From Rhizophagus sp. LPA8_4_AMF (taxonomy: Eukaryota > Glomeromycota > Glomeromycetes > Glomerales > Glomeraceae): 22,185 nt of DNA. The DNA lies in the NCBI GenBank assembly GCA_021464525.1, contig JADRCO010001138.1, positions 1 to 22,185 on the forward strand, in the 5' to 3' direction. Within the stretch, counting starts at the first letter, position 1, and each line of letters opens with the position of its first letter. The translations under genes and the position numbers were made by a program. The notes beneath the pieces were generated by a model. It made no database searches. It worked only from the letters and a program-made list of their open reading frames with translations, and had not been told where the DNA came from. Of this stretch, positions 1 to 9,061 are shown in pieces.

Positions 1-540
1 AAGTAGACAATTTTATCCAAAAATTTGATTGGCTAATTTGAAAGCAAGTGGACAATTTTGTCCAGTAATTTGATTGGCTAATTTGAAATCAAGTGGACAA
101 TTTTGTCCAGAATATTTTGGAGAAATTTGATTGGCTAATTTGAAAGCAAGTAGACAATTTTATCCAAAAATTTGATTGACTAATTTGAAAGTAAGTGGAC
201 AATTTTGTCCAGGAATTTGATAAAAGCAAGTAAACAATTTTGTCCAATAATTTGATTGGCTAATTTAAAAGCAAGTGGACAATTTTGTCCAGTAATTTGA
301 TTGACTAATTTGAAAGTAAGTGGACAATTTTGTCCAGGAATTTGATAAAAGCAAGTGAATAATTTTGTCCAGTAATTTGATTGGCTAATTTGAAAGCAAG
401 TAGACAATTTTATCCAAAAATTTGATTGGCTAATTTGAAAGTAAGTGGACAATTTAGTCCAGTAATTTGATTGGCTAATTTGAAAATGAGTGGACAATAA
501 GCTGATCAAAAAGTTTGATTGGTTGATTTGAAAATTGCAG
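1..540. repeat. Minisatellite, about 12 units of 45 bp
   Basis: Twelve consecutive units begin AAGTGGACAATTTTGTCC (or a one- or two-base variant) and end GATTGGCTAATTTGAAAGC. Most units are 45 bp; the third is 57 bp and the fifth and eighth are 35 bp (193-227 and 318-352), so units 4-6 and 7-9 form a 125-bp higher-order repeat. Each unit holds a 6-bp inverted repeat, GGACAA-TT-TTGTCC. The last unit (from 488) degenerates. The minus strand is open over part of the array (about 180-509) only because a 45-bp unit without stops stays open; the 35-bp units shift the frame, so I do not regard it as coding. The array continues past the left edge of the window. Confidence 0.93.
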
Positions 541-892
541 GAGTTGATTGGACGATTTGTTCGGCCAGAATTAGCATAATTTTGCCTGCACTAATTTTGA
601 TTAACTTAAATTTAACCATAATTACTGTCACCTTAAATTTTTTTGACGTTTTTTTAGTTATTAGGTAGTACAAAATTTATACCAATGCAATCTTTGCATG
701 CTGATTCATAAGCAAATCTGCACTCAGAAATTATAAAATTACCTTATTTGGCCAATTTAAATTAACTAAATATTAGCCAATCAAATCCCATGGTCAAATC
801 TGCCCATAGACAGTTTCTTAGCTAAGGTTTTGTGCACAGATTCTCAGCTTATAAACTATGTCGATCATTTGGATTGGGTGCTCAAATGATAG
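541..892. other. A/T-rich flank of the minisatellite with one inverted unit motif
   Basis: No coding signal was seen. Positions 772-786 read ATTAGCCAATCAAAT, the exact reverse complement of the ATTTGATTGGCTAAT core of the array units. The array therefore has a short inverted partner about 250 bp beyond its end. Nothing else was recognised. Confidence 0.6.
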
Positions 893-1085
893 TTGGTATG
901 TAATCGTCAGATGACTCAATTTGAGTCAGTTCTTGAAGTCGGTTCAAAATCGGTTCGAAGTCCAGAACGGTTTTTATGGTTAAAAGTAGTTTTAAGCCCA
1001 AGAGACCCAGAATCTTTTAAATTTAAGATCAGCTCCAGAATTGACTCGAGTCGACTCATTTTGAACCGATTCCATCCCTATTTGT
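890..1085. repeat. Small inverted-repeat (MITE-like) element
   Basis: This segment is richer in G+C than its surroundings. Its left arm (913-960) holds the palindrome GACTCAATTTGAGTC followed by TCGGTTCAAAATCGGTTCG. Its right arm, read on the minus strand from about 1080, gives GGGATGGAATCGGTTCAAAAT and then overlapping perfect palindromes GACTCGAGTC and GAGTCGACTC (1043-1057). The arms share TCGGTTCAAAAT in opposite orientation and then TCCAGAAC- and TTCTGGAG-like stretches. This is the shape of a non-autonomous fold-back or MITE-type repeat. A plus-strand open stretch (893-1099) crosses it but shows no protein-like features. The exact ends and any target-site duplication are not clear. Confidence 0.5.
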
Positions 1086-1099
1086 GGTATGATAAATAA

Positions 1100-2002
1100 G
1101 AGTTTAATACATACAGATACTATGAATATTGATTATTGATTGTGATGAATCAAATTTGTTCCTTTTTATCAGAGAAGCTTCTCATAAAAGTTTTTTTTAA
1201 AAGGATTAATCACACCCAATTTTTCATTGTAAAATTATTGATTGAATGATATTTTTTATCAACCATTATTTATTATTATTTATAATTACAACATGATAAT
1301 TCCCATAAATTAATTATTGTTATGAACAAATACTGTACGTTGCTTACTTGCTTTGCTTTTTCCCCCTAATTTAGCTTAGTTTTTATGAATTTTATTGTCA
1401 AAAGTCACTTTTAACTAATACAATTCATATTTCATAATATACTGTAAATCCTGAAATGCAATAAATTATAGTCGGTTATATTTCCTTTTTTTATACTGAT
1501 TATTCAATTTTTGAAATTTGTACGGTAGCTTATTGATGCCACTTTGTCCCTAATTGATAAAATGATCAAAATACCAGATCACAGACTATGACTCTTGTCC
1601 GAAGTAAATTCCGAAATGTCTTTATTGACGTTTTAAAGAATCTTTATATATAAACTCCCCTACGAGATCTTTACTTATATAGTAAGTTAAAAGGTAACGA
1701 AAAAGTGACTGTGAGATGAGCTTGTATTTAATGCTAAATCATAGTCCGCTTTTAAAGAAAAAAATACAAATACTTAGACTAAATTATTAAGTGAAACAGT
1801 TGGAACCTTCCCAAGAAAATATTCGTAATACTTGGAAAGTTCAAATCTAGAAGCTTCGAGTGTTAATGCTATTCTTCTATTACATGTTCGATTATTCCCC
1901 CTATTCCTTAATCGATAGTCCGAACTATTACTAAGGGTACGTTTCAAAATAAAATCTATAGTTAATATACTATTATCACGTGATACTCCAAGTGGCTAAT
2001 AA
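1100..2002. other. Intergenic A/T-rich DNA, nothing recognised
   Basis: I looked in all frames and saw stop-rich sequence without extended open frames, splice-framed exons or repeated blocks. Confidence 0.5.
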
Positions 2003-2137
2003 TTATTTTTTTTACTCGATTTGTTATACCCTTTTCCATGGGAGAAACGCACGTTCTACGGTAATCACAAATAAGAAATAGTAGTGCAGATCATATAAGC
2101 CACAGGGCACGATGATATATTAAATTGCTTGATTAGG
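2003..2137 (-). repeat. Dispersed duplicate of the 5' end of the decayed gene at 6.0-6.7 kb
   Basis: Two pieces match the region at 6574-6778. The 18-mer TTTACTCGATTTGTTATA at 2011-2028 equals 6574-6591. A 28-nt identical block at 2067-2094, starting ACAAATAAGAAATAGTAGTG, equals 6712-6739 and is followed by AAGCCACAGGGCAC after a 2-nt indel. In the 6.6-kb copy the first piece is coding (it encodes YNKSSK on the minus strand) and the second lies just upstream of the start codon. The gap between pieces is 38 nt here and 120 nt there, so this copy has lost most of the N-terminal coding sequence. Confidence 0.75.
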
Positions 2138-4039
2138 TTAATCACCAACTAATAGCAGAGAAAGCGGACGAAACAGAATAAAAGGATAACCATTTCGGCT
2201 TATATAATTTTTTTGAGAAACGTTACTAAAAAGCAATGATTGCCAAAATAAAATCGTTTTCTAGAAGAATGATTTCACTACGCTGCGGTCTGATTTTCTA
2301 TGTAATATGCATATGTTATTTTCTGGAAAGTTCCGATACTACGGAATTTTGACCTTCTACATGGTTGTTAACATAACAATTTGAATGCACTTTTTGTAAG
2401 CAGGGAAATAGTACAATCGTCAACATTAGAATTCGAAACCTGCGCAACTATGTACTTATAAGAAACATCATATTAATTATTAAGAGGTGATTTGGATAAA
2501 AAAGTAAACGATGAAATCTAATGCAAGCGCATTATTTTTTCAAGGAAATAATACGGAACTTGTACTAAAAGTGGTCAAATCGTAGATATCAATAGGACGG
2601 TAAAATCAAAAATAAAAATATAACACCGTTTGAATTGTTATATGATGATGGTAACTATTTCTCATTTAACCTCACGTTGTCGCACAAATCATTAACGAAC
2701 GGAAAACAGTTAAGGAAAAAAATATCTTTCCTATATCACACATCATGATGAATACTGCGGCATAGCCCCAATTACAAACCAAAGAATTTATTAGTTCATC
2801 TCGTTGCTTGATAGATTCTCATAACTGCGAAAAAAAAAATAATAGGGCATACTGGTATTAGATTTTCCAAAACAAATCAATGGAATCGAAAGCGAAGTCA
2901 AAAATATTAATGTGAAAACGTGAAGTAAAAACATTCGATAATGGCAAGGTATTATATTTGTAAGCGGAATCACTTCAAGTAATATGGGAATTCCCCTGTC
3001 ATTTTCATTTCATTTGATACAATAAAGGTGTAATGTTATACAAAAAATAGTTCATAATTATTATACTCTTATAAGAAATGGATAATACCGTTCCCAAACA
3101 ACATAAAGTAGATTATGAAATAGATATTGTAACACCCATTCACGCATTGGCATCAAATGCTGAAGACGAAAATTATTGTTTGCGTTTTACCAACTAATAT
3201 TAAGTGCACAAAACTTGGATTCACTCGATAGACGTATCCATCTTTTTTTCGCCAACTATTCCATATGTCGAAAATAATTTATCCAAGATGTATTTGACTT
3301 CCGATTGCTTGGTAATTATGTCACATTAATAGTAGTAGAGGAATACGCTTAGTATATTTATTATGAAAAGAAACCTTATGCAATAGTTGAGTGTTAAACT
3401 AAGTAGAAGTAAAGCTATACTAGAAAACCCACTAAGGACAAACATACAAAATTTCGTTGATTTTGATTTTCATTGCTCTCTAAATTTTTTCACTAGCGTC
3501 ATTAAATTGTGCGTCATGCCTACTATACATAATAACTATTCTTGAGATTTGGGCAAAGCCCAGTTCCACTGAAATAGAGGTCCCCACAAAAAAATATTGA
3601 CTACTATTGCTACTCAAGACTGCTTTTTTACTTCCTTCAAATTATGGTTTTTGTTGTATTGTGCAACGATCCATGTTTCAGGTATAACCTGGTCTCTGTC
3701 CAAAGTCACGTAAACTCTCAAAGGATGTCGTACCAGGAATAGATGGAGAGATAAAAATATGCTCATTTCATCAACGTTCTATCTTAATTCTACATGCGTA
3801 ATAAATTGCACTAGCATTTGACTCCCTGTAGTAGAAATACGGAGTCCTAGGCACAATATGATGATTAGAAAACAAATTGTGCAAGAGATATTAGATTTAA
3901 CTAGTTTTGGCGATTCGGTAATATGACCTAGTACACTTTATGTAGAAGAAATGTTCATGCGGTTAACTTATCAAAAAAAAAACAGTAAAGTTTCTTTCCT
4001 ATTTGGGAACGCATACAACTTGTTATTCACCTTGGAAAT
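2138..4039. other. Decayed intergenic region
   Basis: No intact gene is visible. A 60-codon minus-strand open stretch at 2791-2973 has no recognisable domain and is no longer than chance allows. Around 3540-3580 the sequence AAGCCCAGTTCCACTGAA resembles AGCCCAGCTCCGCTGAA near 7370, which suggests another diverged dispersed copy. Confidence 0.4.
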
Positions 4040-4059
4040 TTAATACGTCCATTTTTCTC

Positions 4060-4282
4060 TCCACATTACTGCTATTCTGATTACAAAGTTGCTGGACAAA
4101 TTCCATAATAGAATCCGCTGCATACTAAAAAGTTGCGAAAGTTTGTCGTGAGTTAATCGCAAAAATGAGTTCCCATTTAGATTTTTTTCGGATTTTTCAA
4201 TATCTGCCTGAGTGAAACCGGGTCCTCTTTTTAGACTCCAAAAAGGCTTTAACATGAAGAGCTGGCCATTTTTTATTAACAT
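4060..4282 (-). pseudogene. SAM-domain gene fragment with a frameshift
   Basis: On the minus strand, residues GFTQADIEKSEKNL followed by NGNSFLRLTHDKLSQ fit the middle helices of a sterile alpha motif (SAM) domain, where an acidic DI-x(2)-L-x(4)-I-x-G-x-x-FL-x-LT-x-x-x-L pattern is typical. The expected final helix is not in the same frame. It appears one frame over, as ADSIMEFVQQLCNQNSS at about 4063-4124, so a frameshift separates them. SAM domains mediate protein-protein interaction and are common in glomeromycete proteins. No start, partner domain or clean splice site could be tied to it. A further minus-strand open stretch just upstream (4405-4665), containing RAQDVTSEEFTSFN, may belong to the same dead gene. 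The SAM call is from pattern recognition; confidence is moderate. Confidence 0.5.
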
Positions 4283-4404
4283 TGGAAGGAAATTATTTTA
4301 TAGATTAATCTCATTTTCGATATGTTCTACTTTTTCAATTTATTTATATTATCCTAAAGTGGTAAATATATGTCAATACTGCGCTCCATCGTATAACGGA
4401 AAAA

Positions 4405-4665
4405 TTATATACTGCTCTTGTTCGGATCTTCTCTGTTAAATGAAGTAAATTCTTCACTAGTTACATCTTGAGCACGTTGTAGAATAAAAATTAGAACTCT
4501 GATGTCAAATTCATTTTTCAAAGCAACATATTTCGATACCAAAAAAAGATTGGTCATAGTGCAATGTAGCCTAATCAATCTAAAGTACTGCGGAAGCGTT
4601 ATACAAGATTTTGTATAGTGTAACTTTAAGGAGATTGGATAATCCTTTACTATATGATTCTTCAT
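4405..4665 (-). pseudogene. Possible coding relic upstream of the SAM fragment
   Basis: The last 40 residues of this minus-strand open stretch, including FDIRVLIFILQRAQDV and TSEEFTSFNREDPNKSSI, have protein-like composition, while the first part does not. It precedes the SAM fragment on the same strand, with about 120 bp of stop-rich sequence between. I do not recognise the domain. It could be a chance open frame. Confidence 0.25.
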
Positions 4666-5396
4666 GCACGACTATTACACGTGGAGACGGGATTTTTATT
4701 CAATATTCAGTTGTTCACTAATAAATCATAATAGTACAGCAGTAGGGAAAACGATGCTAAAAAATGTACAGTATATATAATGTTTTGTGGAACTGAAATA
4801 ATTGGTAGGGCATATTCTAGTTCATAACTCCGAATGGATGGATCAGTGAATCCGAAGTTAATCTTAATAATTATGGTCTTTCTACCCATTTTTGTGGTCC
4901 GAAGTGTTGATGATGTAATGTATTAGTGTAACTAACGGTAAACATAAAAAAGAAATTCTTGTTCGTTACAAACCGTAATTTTTCTTAGATTCAACTTATA
5001 AAAATATCAAAAACGTTGTCTCATCAAGCCGAAAACATGAATTTATTCCTCTAAGAGTAAAACGTTTCTGGGCATCGATTTTAATTGTGACACTTTCATA
5101 GTCTGATAAGTGTAAAAATATTATCATACAAAGGGTACATGGAGTGTTTCATTTGGGCATTCTTTTATGATACGAGGAACATATCCAGAGTTACTGAAAG
5201 GAACAGATTAACCTGAAATGAATACTATCACAATTAAAAGAATATGTTCGGATCCGAAAATATGAATGTCCCAAATCAAATTGAGAATAAAAGCTCTTTA
5301 TTTTTGTTCTGCGCTATTAGCCACTGCAAGAACATCTAGGCGAAGCCTACGAATTAGAATAGCATTCTAAATGGTTTGTACAAATCCATCCACATA
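4666..5396. other. Intergenic, decayed; contains a diverged repeat of 7075-7115
   Basis: Positions 5138-5178 (GGAGTGTTTCATTTGGGCAT and onward) align at roughly 80 percent by eye with 7074-7114. On the minus strand the two encode ECPNETLHV here and EYPSDTLRM there, so both look like remnants of a once-coding family. A 60-codon minus-strand open stretch at 4707-4889 shows no recognisable domain. Confidence 0.35.
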
Positions 5397-5967
5397 TTAA
5401 ATGATTCCTTTTTCTCTAGCGATCCACGCCATAATCGCATTTCTGTTACGTTGAATAGGGATAGTGCGGTGGTTATAAAATCTGCACAATGTATCCTTGT
5501 TAATTCTAAAGCCTATATCATTAAATTCACCAATTAACTGCTTATAACCGAATTTAGACCCAAGGAACCACCTTTTAATATTTAATATATGTATATTCTT
5601 TCCATAGTTGTTCAATTTCGTGCGGGTAAACACGTATTACGAAATCATTTCCATTGTCATCAATATCTATTATAAGGATTTAAACAGATAATATTAATTA
5701 ACGTGTACGTCACAAAGACCGATTTGTACAAAAAAAAAAATGTAATAATAACCTGAGATGATACAGGAATGTCATTGATTTTGTGTTGTATACTGTCTCT
5801 TTGGTTAGTACGCCCATTAATGCAACAGGAAGCATAGATATTTTTAGTATGTGATATTTTCTTATTTGAGTCCATTGCTTTAATCGCTTCAATTCCAGTC
5901 TCATCACTGTAAGGAATATTCTCTTCTTCAACGACTTCAAACAATTTATATTTAGTAGAACAGACGT
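5397..5967 (-). pseudogene. Degraded protein-coding fragment, helix-rich C-terminus
   Basis: Minus-strand pieces in order are: SNVCSTKYKLFEVVEEEN and onward to NDIPVSSQ (5967-5757); a possible intron starting GTTATT; then DIDDNGNDFVIRVYPHEIEQ through WKEYTYIKY (5667-5580); then, one frame over, FLGSKFGYKQLIGEFNDIGF through YNHRTIPIQRNRN and AIMAWIAREKGII, with a stop at 5397. The C-terminal part reads like an alpha-helical, possibly helix-turn-helix segment rich in Arg, Lys and Asn. The reading frame breaks inside the last piece, and the splice phase between the first two does not fit, so the gene appears dead. I do not recognise the family. It may be part of the same locus as the relic immediately upstream at 6003-6708. 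Confidence 0.5.
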
Positions 5968-6002
5968 TGGAATATAATTATAATATATTTTGAAAGCAAA
6001 GG

Positions 6003-6708
6003 TTAATTAACTTCCAGTTGGGTATCTTCGGTTACTTTCTTTTTACTTTCTATTAATTTATTCCTATAATGTTTGGCGTGAGCATCTAACTTCTTTCTAT
6101 AATTTTCTATTTCATTATAGACATCAGGCGTAGGCGCAAGTTCGTTAATTACGTCTGTAGAAGGATTATAGAGACTTGAAATCTATAACAGCATATTATT
6201 ATATTTATTTAATAATCTTATTTGTACACCATAAGAAACCAGTCAAAACACTATACATGAAATTGATATACTAAGTACCTTTAATTCTTCTATGCGTAAT
6301 TCATTATTTCTAGACTCTAATGTTCCACGAAGCATTTTCTATTTCTTCTAAATACGATATTACCCAGTGTTACGAAACATGAACTGACATAAATTTAAAA
6401 GGCACATTACTTGGTTCTTCACACAAATCAGTTATTTTTTTAATAAACTTCGTTTAATCTACTGTCACAAAGTTTTTCTTCTATAAGCTTGTTTATACCA
6501 ATAATATGTAGAACATAGTTTTCGTTTAATGTACCGCCGGTAAAACCGTAAAACAAGGACTTTCGCCCTCATCTTTACTCGATTTGTTATATTCCACATC
6601 CTTATCAGTCTTATCTATGCTTTTTTGAAATGAAAATCGGGGAATTGAAATCGACGAAAATAATTTATATTTATATTCCACGAAAATTTCTAGCATGTTC
6701 TAAGCCAT
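6003..6708 (-). pseudogene. Decayed gene with start, one intron and several lesions; family unknown
   Basis: Reading down the minus strand, ATG-GCT-TAG at 6708 is followed by an in-frame ATG at 6696 and MLEIFVEYKYKLFSSISIP, then FSFQKSIDKTDKDVEYNKSS and KDEGESP. About 30 bp later the protein resumes in another frame with FYGFTGGTLNENYVLHIIG and INKLIEEKLCDSRLNEVY, ended by TAA. Then KKITDLCEEPS follows in a third frame, and after a likely intron comes MLRGTLESRNNELRIEELK, preceded by an in-frame TAG. A clean intron (6278-6183, GTACTT...TTATAG, 96 nt) joins in phase to ISSLYNPSTDVINELAPTP, DVYNEIENYRKKLDAHAKH and YRNKLIESKKKVTEDTQLEVN, with a stop at 6005-6003. The C-terminus is charged and probably coiled coil. 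At least two frameshifts and one or two stops are visible. I do not recognise the family. Its 5' end recurs at 2003-2137. Confidence 0.6.
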
Positions 6709-7915
6709 CGAACAAATAAGAAATAGTAGTGCAGATCATAAGCCACAGGGCACAGGGATGGATGATATAATTAAGATAGGATAGTATACTATCTTGGGAT
6801 CGGAAATTATACATAGCAATTTCATTTACATAATTAAATAAACTTTATTATTTTTCGTTCCTTAGAAAAACATAACATTTAGTGTTATAACAAGGCTAGC
6901 GCAAAAAAACCGAATCCAGAAGAAAAGAATAATAGTAAGTTTCATGGTCTGTAGTGACATAATAATTATACTCGGAATATTTCAAGAATAAAGCTAGACC
7001 TCTGATAATTGAAACTAGTAGTAGATGACGGGAAGGCAATAACTCGAAAATAAGTATAAAATATATTAACATACGGAGTGTATCACTTGGGTACTCTTCT
7101 GATATGAGAAGAGAAAAATTACATTGCATATAAATTAATCGAATATGATATCTACAACAGAAAATATATATTACGTTGTCAAAATGAAAACAAGAAGGTA
7201 GTAGTAAAAAAAATTATAGATTACGAGAATATTATATATCTGATATTTTATTCTTTGTAGTGTTTCTTTGAAATAGTGATCGAGAACAAATGGTATACAA
7301 TAATCGAAAGCGAGGAGGGAGAGAACATTTAGCATATAATTATTCAACCATAGAAATTTTTTGAGTCTTAGCCCAGCTCCGCTGAAGTTGAAATTGTTTG
7401 GCGGAAACCGTGAATTTTGTTAGAGAAACTAGAACACACCAAGGTAGATGAAAATTCAGATGTGAAACATCCTCCTCCAGAATAACATTTCACATGCAGA
7501 TAGCAGTAATAGTTATGCCATGTAACTCCTAGAAATCCTTGAAACGTTTCTTCGAAATTATGGAGAATGGGAAAGCAATTAATAATTCGATCACAGATAT
7601 CAATATCAAGTATTTGATACTAGAGTTTTTTTTAGTAAGAATGCAGAAAATATATCGATCCTTGGTATTATGGTAATAGTTTATTATCAAACTGTGATAC
7701 CGCTTGATCACTAGATCAAAGGAGTAACATGTGATCTTTTTTCTTATCCTATCTAGACTAGTTCTATTGATATATTTTGAGCGGAAGGGATTTCAGACAA
7801 AAGCTTATTTTACTTGATTCGGTACAACATGAGTTGACATTAGCGTGACAAAAATGATAGAAAACGGAAGACTGACTAGTGTCTCTAGACAAAAAGATTT
7901 CGTACTAATGAAAAC
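6709..7915. other. Intergenic, with shared 5' block and short palindrome
   Basis: 6712-6778 is the second copy of the block found at 2067-2128. 6896-7129 is open on the minus strand for 77 codons and includes ISEEYPSDTLRM, similar to a piece at 5138-5178. It has no recognised domain and is probably a relic. 7704-7719 is a short palindrome, TTGATC-ACTA-GATCAA. The open stretch 7529-7711 on the minus strand looks like chance. Confidence 0.4.
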
Positions 7916-8063
7916 AATCTAGATACAAAACTGACGAACGTACTAAGTATTTTGTACTATGTATTGAAGTCCTGTTTGCTTTTATTTACTTTGTATGTTC
8001 TCTCACATATAAATAATAAAGTTTTACATTTTACCATATAAAAAAAAAATCTAGATACAAAAC
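7916..8063 (+). mobile_element. Retroposed 3' end of a polyadenylated transcript with target-site duplication
   Basis: The 16-mer AATCTAGATACAAAAC occurs at 7916-7931 and again at 8048-8063. The 116 bp between them end in a poly(A) run (8040-8049) that begins about 20 bp after an AATAAA signal at 8015-8020. A direct repeat flanking a poly(A)-terminated insert with a correctly spaced polyadenylation signal is the signature of target-primed reverse transcription of a 5'-truncated mRNA or SINE-like RNA by LINE machinery. The source gene cannot be named because only a 3' untranslated-like segment was captured. The first two As of the right-hand repeat could belong to the poly(A) tail. Confidence 0.75.
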
Positions 8064-8197
8064 GCATTCCATTTATCGGAACTATGCTTCACATCAGTTG
8101 GAGACTGCACAAAGAGCAAATGTTACGCTAATTATATTGTCTATTGTCGTATCATATTATCATTGGTGGTGCTGAAGTTAAAAACGAGAAGAAAATC
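8064..8197. other. Spacer between two retroposed inserts
   Basis: Unremarkable A/T-rich sequence. It ends with AAGAAAATC (8189-8197), a candidate target-site duplication for the LINE fragment that follows. Confidence 0.4.
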
Positions 8198-8508
8198 TTT
8201 TTTTTTTTTAATAAAATAATTAATAAAATACGTTACTAATTTTTTAAATCATAAATAGATTATATAATTTTATAAATACATAGAGGTAAAATTAGAAAAA
8301 CTAAAATTAACCCTATAACTAATTAAGCTATACTAAAATAAAAACTAAATAATAAATAATCTAAATACAAATTAAATGATTTTCGATGAAACTATGCCAT
8401 ATGTTATCTATTGGTCTGTTATCTAAGATACTACCTATTAATTTTTGTTCAGCTACTAATTTCATTGTTATTTTGTCGCTAATATTATTTTAGTATTTTT
8501 TAATATTT

Positions 8509-9061
8509 TTAACTGTTTTTGTTTTTTTTGTTATCATTTTCTAATTCGTCAACTTGACTATCGACTCCATTACCTAGATCTTCTTTTTTCCTTTTATTCT
8601 TTTGAGTAATTCCTTTTCTCTTTTCTATTTCTATCACCTCTTCACACATTTTAATCCAAATCTCGCCTTTTATTTGACCATAAATATACGTCCACAAATC
8701 AAAAATCCTTTTTTCTCTTTAACTATATTATTAAATCTATTATGTTAGGCACCTCTTAACAGTTCCCATTCTCTAGTTCTTCCTAGTAAGATATTTGACT
8801 TGTTCGTAAAGAATTTATTAAGAAAGCTATATTAATGTCACGTAAAATTATCAAATTCTCTTCTTCTTTCTTCGATTCCAATTCTTCTTCAAATAAAACA
8901 ATTGCGTGTTCAATCACTTCTCTGACTGATCGTTCATTCCTTTCGCATACCCAAATATGATCCCAGCTTTCTTTTGATTCCTCGCATCGTGGACAAATAT
9001 CTGATTCAATCATATTAACATTTCTTTTGAATAATATCTCGTACGTCGGTAATTCTTTCAA
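8509..9061 (-). pseudogene. LINE ORF2 C-terminus (zinc-binding region), frameshifted
   Basis: From 9061 downward one frame reads MKELPTYEILFKRN, ESDICPRCEESKESWDHIW and VCERNERSVREVIEHA. This is a CPRC-x(8)-H-x(3)-C zinc-binding motif of the kind that follows the reverse transcriptase in many LINEs. A second frame (about 8780-8700) gives NILLGRTREWELLRGA, stop, then HNRFNNIVKEKKGF. A third frame (8697-8509) gives YIYGQIKGEIWIKMCEEVIE and IEKRKGITQKNKRKKED, with the terminal stop at 8509. The three pieces make one continuous C-terminus broken by two frameshifts and a stop. The REWELLRG and EIW-x(3)-C-EEVIE segments are, from memory, typical of glomeromycete LINEs. Function in an intact element would be RNA binding and target-primed reverse transcription. 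Confidence 0.75.

Noticed and set aside
180..509. 109-codon minus-strand open frame over the minisatellite
   Set aside because: It is open only because the 45-bp unit lacks a stop; the 35-bp units shift the repeated peptide into another frame, so there is no sign of selection on protein.
1..540. CRISPR array
   Set aside because: Units are contiguous with no unique spacers, vary internally, and the genome is eukaryotic.
893..1099. 68-codon plus-strand open frame
   Set aside because: It lies across an inverted-repeat element and has no protein-like features.
4212..4439. Plus-strand open frame with several Cys residues
   Set aside because: It is antisense to the SAM-domain relic, and its composition (Phe, Ile, Tyr-rich) is that of translated A/T-rich DNA.
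5710..5940. 76-codon minus-strand frame starting MKSLKKRIF
   Set aside because: Shadow of the more protein-like frame FEVVEEENIPYSDETG in the same place.
2000..7700. Repeat-induced point mutation as cause of decay
   Set aside because: The visible lesions are mostly frameshifts and single stops rather than a one-sided C-to-T pattern, and I cannot measure dinucleotide ratios reliably by eye.
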